64,000 nucleotides of DNA, from positions 214,598 to 278,597 of the forward strand of contig NZ_FSRH01000003.1 of NCBI RefSeq assembly GCF_900141635.1, read 5' to 3'. Position 1 is the stretch's first letter, and each line of letters starts with the position of its first letter. Positions 17,097-25,614 of the stretch are shown here, one piece after another. This DNA is from Peptoclostridium litorale DSM 5388. GTDB taxonomy: Bacteria > Bacillota > Clostridia > Peptostreptococcales > Peptostreptococcaceae. The position numbers were made by a program, and so were the translations under genes. Under the pieces are notes generated by a model. That model saw only the letters and a program-made list of their open reading frames with translations. It was not told the DNA's origin and did no database searches.

Positions 17097-17780
17097 ATGG
17101 TTTCTAATTTATTTTCGAAAGAAAAGAATAAATCATCTTTAAGTTCAAAAATATTCAACATATTGAGAGACAACATACTTGAAGGGAAATACTCTCCTGA
17201 TGAAAAGCTTGTTGAGATAAAGCTTGCAGACGAGCTTGGAGTCAGCAGGACGCCTGTAAGAGAAGCACTAAAGCAGCTTGAGCTTGAAGGTCTTGTTGAA
17301 AACATTCCCAACAGGGGAGTTATTGTAAAGGGCATATCTAAGCAGGATATAAGCGACATATACACGATAAGACTTGCCATAGAGGCTATAGCCGTTGACT
17401 GGGCAATGGAAAGAATGACAGATGACGATTTGGATAAGCTTAAGGAGCTCTACGAGCTTATGGAGTTTTACACCATAAAAAAAGACGTGCTTAAAATATC
17501 TGAGCTTAATTCTCAGTTCCATGAGATAATATACAAGGCTACAAAGAGCAGATATCTTGAGCAGATACTGAAGGACTTCCAGTACTATATAAAGACTACG
17601 AGAAACAAGTCTTTAAAGACTCCTGGAAGACTGGACAGCGCTCTTGACGAGCATAAGGAGATACTTGATGCATTCCTTGAAAGGGATGCTGAAAAAGCCA
17701 AGATTGTGCTTGCAAAACATATAAACACTTCTAAGCAAAATGCCATAAAGGTGAGCGAGAGCGAAAACGATAGTGAATAA
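17097..17780 (+). CDS. GntR-family (FCD-type) transcriptional regulator
   Basis: A 227-residue regulator. The N-terminal winged helix (ILRDNILEGKYSPDEKLVEIKLADELGVSRTPVREALKQLE, in parts) is the GntR signature. The C-terminal all-helical FCD ligand domain has the metal-binding D/H pattern (IRLAIEAIAVDWA, LNSQFHEIIYKAT, HKEILDAFLERD). ATG 17097 is chosen because AAGGGA is about ten bases upstream; the longer frame from 17007 lacks a ribosome site. Its position behind acn-icd suggests it controls that operon in response to a carboxylate. A strong terminator follows. Confidence 0.88.
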   Translation: MVSNLFSKEKNKSSLSSKIFNILRDNILEGKYSPDEKLVEIKLADELGVSRTPVREALKQLELEGLVENIPNRGVIVKGISKQDISDIYTIRLAIEAIAVDWAMERMTDDDLDKLKELYELMEFYTIKKDVLKISELNSQFHEIIYKATKSRYLEQILKDFQYYIKTTRNKSLKTPGRLDSALDEHKEILDAFLERDAEKAKIVLAKHINTSKQNAIKVSESENDSE

Positions 17781-17793
17781 TCAGTATAAAACT

Positions 17794-17815
17794 AAAAGGG
17801 CCGAAAGGCCCTTTT
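17794..17815 (+). terminator. Terminator of the acn-icd-gntR operon
   Basis: Perfect arms AAAAGGGCC (17794-17802) and GGCCCTTTT (17807-17815) with a GAAA loop. Confidence 0.9.
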
Positions 17816-17868
17816 AAAATGTTCAAATAAAAATATACTAATGTGCTTTCACCTGTTTTTACTTATTA

Positions 17869-17897
17869 AAATAGCAGGTTTTGATAACCTGCTATTT
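17869..17897. terminator. Terminator of the polysaccharide deacetylase gene
   Basis: Perfect 12-base arms at 17869-17880 and 17886-17897. It lies 22 bases past the stop of the minus-strand gene, which reads into it. Confidence 0.8.
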
Positions 17898-17918
17898 ATG
17901 TCTTGTTTTATAAAGGTT

Positions 17919-18989
17919 TTAGTATGTTATAACTTCCATGTCTGAAATATCTTCTCTCAGTACTTCTGCAAACCCTTCGGGGATTGCTATTGTTGAAGGG
18001 TCTCCATCGCTTATGAATCTCGTTTTTTTGCCCTCGTCATATCTTTTGAGCCAGTCGTAAAGACCCACGTTGTCTACGTTGGTCTCGCTCGCTCTTACCC
18101 TGTGTACGTTGAGTGCGTCAAATTGCTTGTGGAATGGAGACTTGTAAGGATCCCATCCAACCCTCAGCACGCATTTGTTCTCATAAGATACTCCTTCATA
18201 TGTTCCAGAGTATACCGCTGCTCTGTTGTCCTCGTCGGGAAGCCCTCCAAAGGGAAGAGCAAGTGTGCTTACTTCGTATTCTGGAGCATAGCTGTTTACA
18301 AGCTTTACAATGTTTGCAAGCTGTTTTTTTGTCTCTTCTGAATCGGTTTTAGAAAGGTCAGCATGTCCGAAGGTGTGGTTTCCTATGTCGTAATTGTTTT
18401 GGATTAGGAAACTGATCTTGTCCTTTGCCTGAGCTTCGTTTCTAAAGGGGTTTGCATTTACAAAAAATGTCGCAGTGGCATTGAAGTCCGGATGTTTTTT
18501 CTTGAAATTTTCCATAATGCCTACTGCGCATGCAGGATCTATGACAAGGTTGCCATCTTCTCCTCCTATGTATTTGAAATTATTTTCGTTTCCGTCGTCA
18601 AACGTTATAACAACAGGTGTAAATCCTGCTTTCACAGCTATGTTTCCGCTTGCATAGTCTGTAAGGCTTATAGCTCTAAAGCCCCTGCTGTAGAGTTCTT
18701 CAAGGTCCATTTCAAAGTTTTCGGGAGTCCTTGTCCATGTAGTTTCAGGATATCCTATGCTGTGGTACATAAGAACCATGACCTCTCCCAGTTCGTTTAC
18801 CGAAAGTTCCTGAAGCTCCGATCCAGAAAGTCTTTTCGCCTGATCTTTTTCTGAAGTAGCATCTTTTTCAGCCGGTTGATGCTGGACTATCTGCGAGCTC
18901 TCATCCGCATTTGCATTATCTTGTATGTTTGAACATCCTGTAAAGGAAAGCATTCCTACTGCCACTGCAAGAGATAAATATCTTTTCAT
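17919..18989 (-). CDS. Polysaccharide deacetylase family lipoprotein
   Basis: A 356-residue exported protein. The signal peptide ends in the lipobox FTGC (Cys19), followed by a low-complexity Asn/Asp/Glu/Lys linker. The NodB-type domain shows VMVLMYHSIG, VVITFDDGNENN (metal-binding Asp pair), ATFFVNANPF and the His pair in IGNHTFGHADLSKT. It probably removes N-acetyl groups from cell-wall or surface polysaccharide outside the membrane. Metal-ligand motifs are complete, so activity is likely; the substrate is unknown. It is a single gene with its own terminator. Confidence 0.9.
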   Translation of the reverse strand: MKRYLSLAVAVGMLSFTGCSNIQDNANADESSQIVQHQPAEKDATSEKDQAKRLSGSELQELSVNELGEVMVLMYHSIGYPETTWTRTPENFEMDLEELYSRGFRAISLTDYASGNIAVKAGFTPVVITFDDGNENNFKYIGGEDGNLVIDPACAVGIMENFKKKHPDFNATATFFVNANPFRNEAQAKDKISFLIQNNYDIGNHTFGHADLSKTDSEETKKQLANIVKLVNSYAPEYEVSTLALPFGGLPDEDNRAAVYSGTYEGVSYENKCVLRVGWDPYKSPFHKQFDALNVHRVRASETNVDNVGLYDWLKRYDEGKKTRFISDGDPSTIAIPEGFAEVLREDISDMEVITY

Positions 18990-19251
18990 TATGACACCTC
19001 TTAAAAATTTTATGATTGAAAAAGAAATATTTTCATATAATTATAATATCACAATTATATCAAGATAGACTGATTTTTTAAAATCCGGCAGATGGGTTTA
19101 AAAAAACAAAATCATGGTCTTGTATAAGGTTTCCCATTCGCAAGATTCGAAATATTAAAAAAATTCAGTAGAATGTTATGGCGTTGGGGCTGCATTTGTA
19201 ATAGAATGTAGTCTATACGATAAACAACAAAATAAATATAGGGGGGATTTC

Positions 19252-20430
19252 ATGTTTTCTGAAAAGGTTGTAAAAAGTCTTGAAAAATCATCTTGGATAA
19301 GGGCTATGTTTGAAGAGGGGGCAAAGTTGGCCCGAAAATACGGGCCCGAAAATGTATATGATTTCAGTCTTGGAAATCCGTTTGCGGAGCCGCCGAAAGA
19401 GGTTTTAGATTCTCTTAAAAAGCATGTGACAAGCGGGGAGAGGGGAACCCACAAGTATATGAACAATGCGGGATATGAGAACGTAAGGGAAAAAATAGCA
19501 AAATCGCTTCAAAAGGAAAGCAAAGTCGAGCTTTCAGCGTCAAATGTGATTATGACAGTCGGCGCTGCTGGAGGACTTAATGTAGTTTTAAAAGCAATTT
19601 TAAATCCAGATGACGAGGTAATAGTATTTGCACCTTATTTTGTGGAGTACAATTTCTATGTGGACAACCATGGAGGGAAGACTGTAATAGTACCGTCTGA
19701 CACGTCGAATTTCGAGCCGGACCTTAAGGCGTTTGAAAAAAGCATAACTCCAAAGACAAAGGCAGTTATAATAAACAACCCGAACAACCCTACCGGAGTG
19801 ATATACAGCAAGGAAAAACTGGTGGAGATGGCAAAGATAATAGAAAAGAAGGAAGCCGAGCAGGGTGATATATATGTGATCTCTGACCAGCCCTACAGCA
19901 AGATAGTTTATGACGGAGCAGTTGTTCCGAGCATACTTTCAATATTCAAGAATTCATTCGTGGTGAATTCCTTCAGCAAGTCACTGGGGCTTGCCGGAGA
20001 GAGGATTGGGTATGTGGCTGCAAGCAGCAGAATAGATGGAATAGAGACGCTTATGAACGCGCTTACTTTCTGCAACAGGACTCTTGGGTTTGTAAATGCC
20101 CCTGCGCTTTTCCAAAAGGTCATATATGATGCGCTTGACGCGCAGGTGGACATTGAGGACTACAAGCTTAAAAGGGACATGCTGTATGAAAATCTTAAAA
20201 GGCTTGGATTTGAATGCGTGAAGCCTCAAGGGGCCTTTTACCTGTTCCCTAAGGCGCTCATGGAGGACGATGTGGAATTTGTAAAGAGGGCAATAAACCA
20301 CAATATTTTGCTCGTACCCGGAAGCGGGTTTGGCTGTCCTGGATATTTCAGGATTTCGTACTGCGTGGAGCTTGACATGATAGAAAGGTCCATAGCGGCA
20401 TTTGAAAGGCTGGCGGCTGAGTTCAAATAG
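19252..20430 (+). CDS. PLP-dependent aminotransferase, class I/II
   Basis: A 392-residue fold-type I aminotransferase. It has FSLGNPFAEPP near residue 42, VGAAGGLNVVLKAIL, IINNPNNPTGVIYS, ISDQPYSKIVYDG and the PLP lysine in NSFSKSLGLAGERIGYV. The arginine region FRISYCVELDMIERS is at the C-terminus. It is a paralogue of the minus-strand aminotransferase at 46751-47938, with the same architecture. The amino-acid substrate cannot be told from sequence; the clostridial family includes aspartate, alanine and branched-chain enzymes. The ribosome site GGGGGG lies upstream of the ATG. It ends before a long bidirectional terminator. Confidence 0.9.
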   Translation: MFSEKVVKSLEKSSWIRAMFEEGAKLARKYGPENVYDFSLGNPFAEPPKEVLDSLKKHVTSGERGTHKYMNNAGYENVREKIAKSLQKESKVELSASNVIMTVGAAGGLNVVLKAILNPDDEVIVFAPYFVEYNFYVDNHGGKTVIVPSDTSNFEPDLKAFEKSITPKTKAVIINNPNNPTGVIYSKEKLVEMAKIIEKKEAEQGDIYVISDQPYSKIVYDGAVVPSILSIFKNSFVVNSFSKSLGLAGERIGYVAASSRIDGIETLMNALTFCNRTLGFVNAPALFQKVIYDALDAQVDIEDYKLKRDMLYENLKRLGFECVKPQGAFYLFPKALMEDDVEFVKRAINHNILLVPGSGFGCPGYFRISYCVELDMIERSIAAFERLAAEFK

Positions 20431-20482
20431 ACAGGGTACTAAATAGTTAAGTTTTGTCTGTATTAATTAACTCCAAAAAAAT

Positions 20483-20532
20483 AAGGCTATGTTCTGATCT
20501 GGATTACAAATACCAGATCAGAACATAGCCTT
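20483..20532. terminator. Bidirectional terminator, 20-base perfect stem
   Basis: The left arm 20483-20502 and right arm 20513-20532 are perfect complements around a ten-base loop. A long T tract is present on the minus strand and a weaker one on the plus strand. It separates convergent genes. Confidence 0.9.
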
Positions 20533-20640
20533 GTTTTGATTTTGCCATATCATTATACTGCTCCAAATGTTTAATTATATAATTTTTCGAGTATTCCGAC
20601 TAATGTCCAAGCGCTTTTGTAGTGAATATATTCAAATTAA

Positions 20641-21906
20641 TCAAACATTTAAAATTTGTTTCAATATGGTAATATTAAACTCTGTACCTTGAGAATGTTT
20701 TGAATTCACTTCGATTTTTCCACCAAGCTGTTTTTCGACTATATCCTTGACAAGGCTTAATCCAAGACCTCTGTTTATTTGACCGGTTTCATAATTTATC
20801 TTTGTAGAAAAACCCGCCGAGAATATATTTTCACTGTCTTCCGTTTTTATACCGCAGCCGTTGTCACATATTGAAAAAATATGATTTTCACTGTCGGTTG
20901 TATGCCTAAAAACTATTTTTCCGTTATCTCTAGGGCCGATAGCTTCCATGGAATTCATTATCAAATTCCTGAATATAGACATAAGCTGATAGTGCTTGTC
21001 CGTATAGAAATTCTCAGAAATGTTGAATTCAAGCGATATGTTGTCTCCCTCCGAACTCGCCTGTATAAGCATGCTGTCCTTTAGTATTTTAACTACATCT
21101 TTAAAGTTCATTCCCGAATCGTGGAGCTTGTTGTCTATCACCTCTTCGATTCCACGAAATATGAGTCCGTATTCTTTTTTTATTTCATGAACGTCCCTGG
21201 CTATATTTACAGACATATCAGCCCACTCATCACGGCATTCATCATTTGATATGTTTTCAAATAGAGAGTATGCGTTTGACATTACATTTTCTATGTGATC
21301 CATATTCTTCTCCATCCAGTACATCTCAGTCTTGAGCTGAGATGTTATCCAAAGAAGCTTTCTGTACCTGTTTTCATGGTCCTGTTGCAATATGAGTATT
21401 TTGTGATACTGCAAAGCCACAATTATGATGCATATAATTGTGGTTCTTGCGATTGCAATCATGAAAATCATTCCGACTATGGAAAGTTCAGAGTCGAAAA
21501 GCTTCCATTGCATTCGCACATAAAGCTCTATAAGGTTTGAAAAGAAATCGCAAATTATAAGATTCATAAAAAACTTTGTTAAATCAGTTTGAATATTTTT
21601 TCTATTTAGGAAATGATAGAATATACCGTAACTCACATAAGAAAACAGTTCGGGTAAATATGCAAGCAATGCAGTAGAATACTCGCCATACCTAACTGAA
21701 AACGCAAAAATTCTTAATATGTATACAAACAGCGCTGAAATCATTCCTGTTTGATAGGGGTTCAATTTCCTGAAAAGAAACAGGAACACCGGAAAAAGTA
21801 TTAATCCGAAAGATATATTAAAGTCGGATGTGAATAGATTGATGTATATTTGTGACGCTAAAGCTACAATGACGCCCGTTTTAAGTACTCCTTTTAGATT
21901 GCCCAC
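20641..21906 (-). CDS. Orphan membrane sensor histidine kinase (GHKL)
   Basis: A 421-residue kinase. Residues 1-170 hold five or six hydrophobic segments, forming a membrane sensor with no large extracytoplasmic domain. A coiled helical region follows with a possible phosphoacceptor H240 in DVHEIKKEY. The C-terminal ATPase domain has the N box NLIMNSMEAIG, G1 DNGCGI and G2 GLGLSLVKDI. The layout resembles the Spo0B/LytS-like clostridial kinases. No response regulator is adjacent, so its partner is elsewhere; a sporulation phosphorelay kinase is one option. The substrate signal is unknown. Confidence 0.85.
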   Translation of the reverse strand: MGNLKGVLKTGVIVALASQIYINLFTSDFNISFGLILFPVFLFLFRKLNPYQTGMISALFVYILRIFAFSVRYGEYSTALLAYLPELFSYVSYGIFYHFLNRKNIQTDLTKFFMNLIICDFFSNLIELYVRMQWKLFDSELSIVGMIFMIAIARTTIICIIIVALQYHKILILQQDHENRYRKLLWITSQLKTEMYWMEKNMDHIENVMSNAYSLFENISNDECRDEWADMSVNIARDVHEIKKEYGLIFRGIEEVIDNKLHDSGMNFKDVVKILKDSMLIQASSEGDNISLEFNISENFYTDKHYQLMSIFRNLIMNSMEAIGPRDNGKIVFRHTTDSENHIFSICDNGCGIKTEDSENIFSAGFSTKINYETGQINRGLGLSLVKDIVEKQLGGKIEVNSKHSQGTEFNITILKQILNV

Positions 21907-22312
21907 ATTAGACCATCCCCCTTTAAAGTTTTAAAAAGTTTCAAATAGTATAAAATTGTTTTGCTTGTAGTATACCAAAATATGAATGCTGTATACAAGA
22001 CCCTTGTGGTTAATTTAACTAATTCTCAGACTTTATATGCGCCATCGTTGGATCTTAAACGCATGAAAATTAGCGAAAACCCTATGGGCTGTGTTTGAGG
22101 GATGCCTAATCTGGGGAGTTAAACCCGGGAATTAGAACGCAATATATTTTTTTGAAGAAAAATATTTGAAATTATTGATTCTTTTTGAAGTGGATGATTT
22201 AATATGAATTTAACAATTTATTTAAAAAGTCTGAAAATAAAGAAATGTTGAGCTGTTTAGTAAATATTTATTATTTTAAAAAATTAATAGCAAAATAATC
22301 AGGAGGTAGAAA
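21907..22312. other. Divergent intergenic region between the orphan kinase and brnQ
   Basis: There are 406 bases without a gene. At 22060-22140 several pairings suggest a folded RNA or operator block: GCAT/ATGC, CCCT/AGGG, and CTAAT-TGGG / CCCG-ATTAG. A CodY-like box (11 of 15) lies at 22225-22239. I do not recognise a known riboswitch class. Confidence 0.5.
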
Positions 22313-23629
22313 ATGAATCGAAAGATGAATCAGACAAAGGATAGTTTTGTGGTGGGGATGGCCCTATTTGCAATGTTTTTCGGAGCAGGAAATCTAATAT
22401 TCCCACCGGCGCTTGGACTGGCTTCGGGAAAGGGATGGCTTGCATGTCTTGTGGGATTTTTACTTACAGGGGTGGGAATGCCTCTGCTTGGAGTTCTGTC
22501 TGTATCTAAGGCCGGCGGTACTATAGACCATCTTGCGGGTAAAGTCAACCCAACTTTCAGCAAGATACTTGGAACGGTGATAATACTTGCGCTTGGACCT
22601 CTTCTTGCAATACCAAGAACCGGGGCCACAGTTTTTGAGCTTGGGATAAGACCTTCAATGCCAGGAGCAAATCCTATAGTAGTATCAATTGTATATTTTG
22701 CAGCAACTCTTTTTCTTGTAATAAAGCCATCTGGCATAGTTGACAAGATAGGAAAGGTGCTTACACCTATACTGCTATGCATAATAGGTGCGATAATAAT
22801 AAAAGGAACGGTTTCCCCTGCAGGAATGCCTGTTGAAACAGGGCTTGGAAATCCATTTTCAGTAGGATTCACAGAAGGATATCAGACGATGGATGCGTTT
22901 TGTGCGTTAGTCTTTGGTGGAATATTAATGCTTACGCTTAAGGAAAAGGGATACGAAAAGAAAGAAGACCAAATAAAGCTGACTATGAGAGCAGGACTTA
23001 TAGCTGCAGTAGGGCTTGCATTTGTTTACGGGGGTCTTCTTTACCTTGGATCGACAGTAAGTGGAGTATATCCATCTGACATAGCAAGAGCAGATTTGGT
23101 AGTTGGAATAACACAAAGCGCTCTGGGCTCTGTCGGAAAAATAGGCATAGGTATTGCATGTTCTGTTGCCTGCCTTACTACAGCAGTTGGTATCACTGCA
23201 ACTGTAGGAAACTATTTTGAAGAGATAAGCAATGGGAAGCTTTCGTACAGAGCGGTGGTAATAGCTACTGTGGTAGTAAGTGCAATATTCTCTAACTTTG
23301 GAATAGAGAATATAGTTAAGCTTGCAGTTCCTCTTTTGGTGACGGTTTATCCTGTTGCCATAGTGCTTATAGTAATGAACCTGTTTGACAATTTGATTAA
23401 AAACAAAAAAGCGTATCTGGGCGCAGTTTACGGAGCTCTTTTTGTAAGTCTTTTTGATGGGATTTCAGCAATGGGAGTAAACACAGCATTCATAGGAAAA
23501 TTGATGAGCAGCCTTCCTCTTTCAGGAGCGGGATTTGCATGGATAACTCCTTCAATTGCAGGAGCTGTCATAACTACAATGCTAATGTCTGACAGAGAAA
23601 AAAGCAGGGAAGAAAGTTCGGTTTTGTAG
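22313..23629 (+). CDS. brnQ: Branched-chain amino acid carrier BrnQ (first copy)
   Basis: A 438-residue, strongly hydrophobic LIV-type carrier (about 12 membrane helices). It has the family start FVVGMALFAMFFGAGNLIFPP and TEGYQTMDAFCALVFGGI in the middle, plus CLTTAVGITATVGNYFEEIS. It imports Leu, Ile and Val with Na+ or H+. The ribosome site is AGGAGG. A small membrane protein gene follows 40 bases later, probably in the same operon. A second copy lies at 50041 within the leucine fermentation locus. This copy may serve general branched-chain uptake. Confidence 0.95.
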   Translation: MNRKMNQTKDSFVVGMALFAMFFGAGNLIFPPALGLASGKGWLACLVGFLLTGVGMPLLGVLSVSKAGGTIDHLAGKVNPTFSKILGTVIILALGPLLAIPRTGATVFELGIRPSMPGANPIVVSIVYFAATLFLVIKPSGIVDKIGKVLTPILLCIIGAIIIKGTVSPAGMPVETGLGNPFSVGFTEGYQTMDAFCALVFGGILMLTLKEKGYEKKEDQIKLTMRAGLIAAVGLAFVYGGLLYLGSTVSGVYPSDIARADLVVGITQSALGSVGKIGIGIACSVACLTTAVGITATVGNYFEEISNGKLSYRAVVIATVVVSAIFSNFGIENIVKLAVPLLVTVYPVAIVLIVMNLFDNLIKNKKAYLGAVYGALFVSLFDGISAMGVNTAFIGKLMSSLPLSGAGFAWITPSIAGAVITTMLMSDREKSREESSVL

Positions 23630-23669
23630 TAAATTTGTTTTTATGCAATCCTTACGAAAGGAAGTTAAT

Positions 23670-23939
23670 ATGAATTTCTACACATCGGAATTTTTAGGCC
23701 CTAGATTTGTAATATTTCATTATTTTATAAAATGGTATATAGACCGATTTGGAATTGTCTCCTATATTGTGGCTTTACTAGGAGGAATAATGGCATTTTT
23801 TACATATGTGATTATGCTTAACCTCCACAAGGGAGAAAAGGATGTAGCTATGATGATAACCCTTCTTGCAGTAATAGTCATGGGAGGGCTCATGGGTCTT
23901 GGAATAGACATCTCAAATGGACATGCTCCTATCGTATAA
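23670..23939 (+). CDS. Small membrane protein of unknown function downstream of brnQ
   Basis: An 89-residue protein with two hydrophobic segments (IVSYIVALLGGIMAFFTYVIML and MMITLLAVIVMGGLMGLGI, in parts) separated by the charged NLHKGEKD. The N-terminus is aromatic-rich (FYTSEFLGPRFVIFHYFIKWYIDRFG). AAAGGAAG precedes the ATG and a strong terminator follows. I do not recognise a family. Its place directly behind brnQ invites the guess of a transporter-associated peptide, without sequence proof. Confidence 0.7.
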   Translation: MNFYTSEFLGPRFVIFHYFIKWYIDRFGIVSYIVALLGGIMAFFTYVIMLNLHKGEKDVAMMITLLAVIVMGGLMGLGIDISNGHAPIV

Positions 23940-23950
23940 ACCGAATTAAA

Positions 23951-23985
23951 CAAAAAGACCGCCTGAAAATCAGGAGGTCTTTTTG
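23951..23985 (+). terminator. Terminator of the brnQ operon
   Basis: The arms 23951-23965 and 23971-23985 pair with one mismatch in the middle (GACCgCCTG / CAGGaGGTC) and end in TTTTTG. Confidence 0.88.
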
Positions 23986-24000
23986 TTTGTAAATCTCCAA

Positions 24001-24035
24001 AAAGGCATGCTGATTCATATCATCAGCATGCCTTT
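24001..24035. repeat. Second hairpin after the brnQ operon
   Basis: Perfect 14-base arms (24001-24014 and 24022-24035) with a seven-base loop. No T tract follows on the + strand; T residues follow on the minus strand. It is probably a backup or reverse-direction terminator. Confidence 0.65.
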
Positions 24036-24169
24036 CGCTAAGCGTTAATATTAATCCGAATTTACGCAGGTTACAGTTGTATGGGGTATAATGGTCTTGT
24101 ATATTATAGTTGAATATGGCAGGAAGTACATAGTGCTGTGACGTGTTCAGATGTAACGTGGGAGATGAT

Positions 24170-25024
24170 ATGTTGAAATATAAAAATAAAATCATATTAG
24201 CTGTAACCACTGCAGTTTTTGGGATTTTAATTTTTGCTACTGCCTTATGGACTGGCAACAATGGATGTGGCGAAGAAAGCAATGTCATTTGCACTTCAAA
24301 CGGTAAATTCGAAGTGGAAATTTTGGAAAACCATGCCCGCATGCTTTCGCAGGATGGAAAAACGGAAAGCATATACATGCCGGGAGAGGAAAAGAAGATA
24401 TTCGACTACTGCATATCAAGTATAACTAATACTTTGGATGACAAACTCTTAATCATTACAGGGGATTCAGATGAATATTACGGAAATGAGCTGCAGGTCA
24501 TAGGGATATCCCCTGACGGGGAAATATGCAAAGAACTTACAAAGAGCATGAAGGACATGAACCCGCATGATATAAATACCAGTGATGTAGACGGAGACGG
24601 GATATTTGAAATATCGATAACAATGTACAAAAAGACAAGATTTCACCCGGTTATGGCCGAGCGCCCTTATATTTATTACTGGAGTGAAGATTCAATAAAT
24701 CCAATGTGGAGAGGTTCCCGCCTTTCAAGGCCTTTTAGTGAATATCTTTTTTACGACTTGGATGGAGACAAAAGAGAAGAACTTATTGCCATAGAGTATT
24801 TGGAAAACGGAAGCCAGCTTTTAAATGCATACTCATGGAAGGGGTTTGGATTTGAAAGCACTGCATACTCAACAGCATATGATGAGATTACAGGGCTTAA
24901 AAAGAGAGTGGATAAATCAGGAGCAAGCCGTCTGCTGGCTCAAATCGATGTAGATGGCAAGGCCGAATGGATTGAGGTTGAACATGGAGAAGAGGGAGTT
25001 TTGAAATTGCATGGCGAAAAGTGA
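24170..25024 (+). CDS. Membrane-anchored protein with FG-GAP/VCBS-like calcium-loop repeats
   Basis: A 284-residue protein. An N-terminal hydrophobic anchor (IILAVTTAVFGILIFATALW) is followed by an extracellular part. At least three Asp-rich loops resemble FG-GAP/VCBS repeats: SDVDGDGIFEIS, YDLDGDKREELI and IDVDGKAEWIEV. Such repeats form beta-propellers that bind Ca2+. A lone Cys near residue 33 is not in a lipobox. ATG 24170 follows GGGAG by five bases. The next two plus-strand genes also encode exported proteins of the cell envelope. Specific function is unknown. Confidence 0.75.
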   Translation: MLKYKNKIILAVTTAVFGILIFATALWTGNNGCGEESNVICTSNGKFEVEILENHARMLSQDGKTESIYMPGEEKKIFDYCISSITNTLDDKLLIITGDSDEYYGNELQVIGISPDGEICKELTKSMKDMNPHDINTSDVDGDGIFEISITMYKKTRFHPVMAERPYIYYWSEDSINPMWRGSRLSRPFSEYLFYDLDGDKREELIAIEYLENGSQLLNAYSWKGFGFESTAYSTAYDEITGLKKRVDKSGASRLLAQIDVDGKAEWIEVEHGEEGVLKLHGEK

Positions 25025-25034
25025 ACAATAAAAA

Positions 25035-25063
25035 AAGGACATGAATTTTATATTCATGTCCTT
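25035..25063. terminator. Terminator shared by the FG-GAP gene and the first csp gene
   Basis: Perfect arms AAGGACATGAAT (25035-25046) and ATTCATGTCCTT (25052-25063). A long T tract lies on the minus strand. Confidence 0.85.
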
Positions 25064-25079
25064 GATATGCTATATAGAA

Positions 25080-25277
25080 TTATATGCTTACTATATTCTC
25101 AGCTTGAGGTCCTTTTGCACCTTGAGCTAGGTCGAAAGTAACTCTTTCGCCTTCTTCTAGTGTTTTGAAACCGTCTTTTTGAATTTGAGAGAAGTGTGCG
25201 AAAACATCTACTCCGTCTTCTCCTGTTATAAATCCAAATCCTTTGTCTGCATTAAACCATTTTACTGTACCGTTCAT
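25080..25277 (-). CDS. csp: Cold-shock protein (CspA family), first copy
   Basis: A 65-residue cold-shock-domain protein with RNP1 (KGFGFIT) and RNP2 (VFAHFSQI), an RNA chaperone. The start is the ATG at 25277, eight bases after GGAGG on the minus strand; an upstream in-frame codon would extend into that site. A second copy lies at 46000. It is encoded against the direction of its neighbours and ends at a strong hairpin. Confidence 0.95.
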   Translation of the reverse strand: MNGTVKWFNADKGFGFITGEDGVDVFAHFSQIQKDGFKTLEEGERVTFDLAQGAKGPQAENIVSI

Positions 25278-25614
25278 AGTCGATACCTCCAAATTTTATT
25301 TTTTCTTAAATCATTTCGTACAAAGTAAGTCAATTTAAAAATTTAGAGTTAATACGATTAATACCGACAAAATTCTAATTTTATTTTTAAATTCAAATAT
25401 TTTCTACAAACTTTAATTAAGATTCTACCTAATAGTATCATATGATAGAAGATATAGCAAATGTTTTTATTAATATTTTTATTATTTTAAATTGTCTTGG
25501 TTTATTTGTCTGTTTTTATAAATGAGATTGTCACTTTTAAAAATAAGCTATTGCGGTATAACTATATTATCAAAGTATATATTTGACATGAATCGCATAT
25601 TGAGGAGGGGTAAC
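25278..25614. other. Divergent intergenic region, csp to DUF3160 gene
   Basis: There are 337 very A+T-rich bases without a gene. They hold the long 5' leader expected of csp on the minus strand and the perfect 12-base palindrome TATCATATGATA at 25436-25447, which recurs upstream of rtcB. Confidence 0.5.

Noticed and set aside
22330..22872. 180-codon open frame on the minus strand
   Set aside because: Antisense to BrnQ membrane helices; its Pro/Ser/Thr richness is typical of reverse-read hydrophobic codons.
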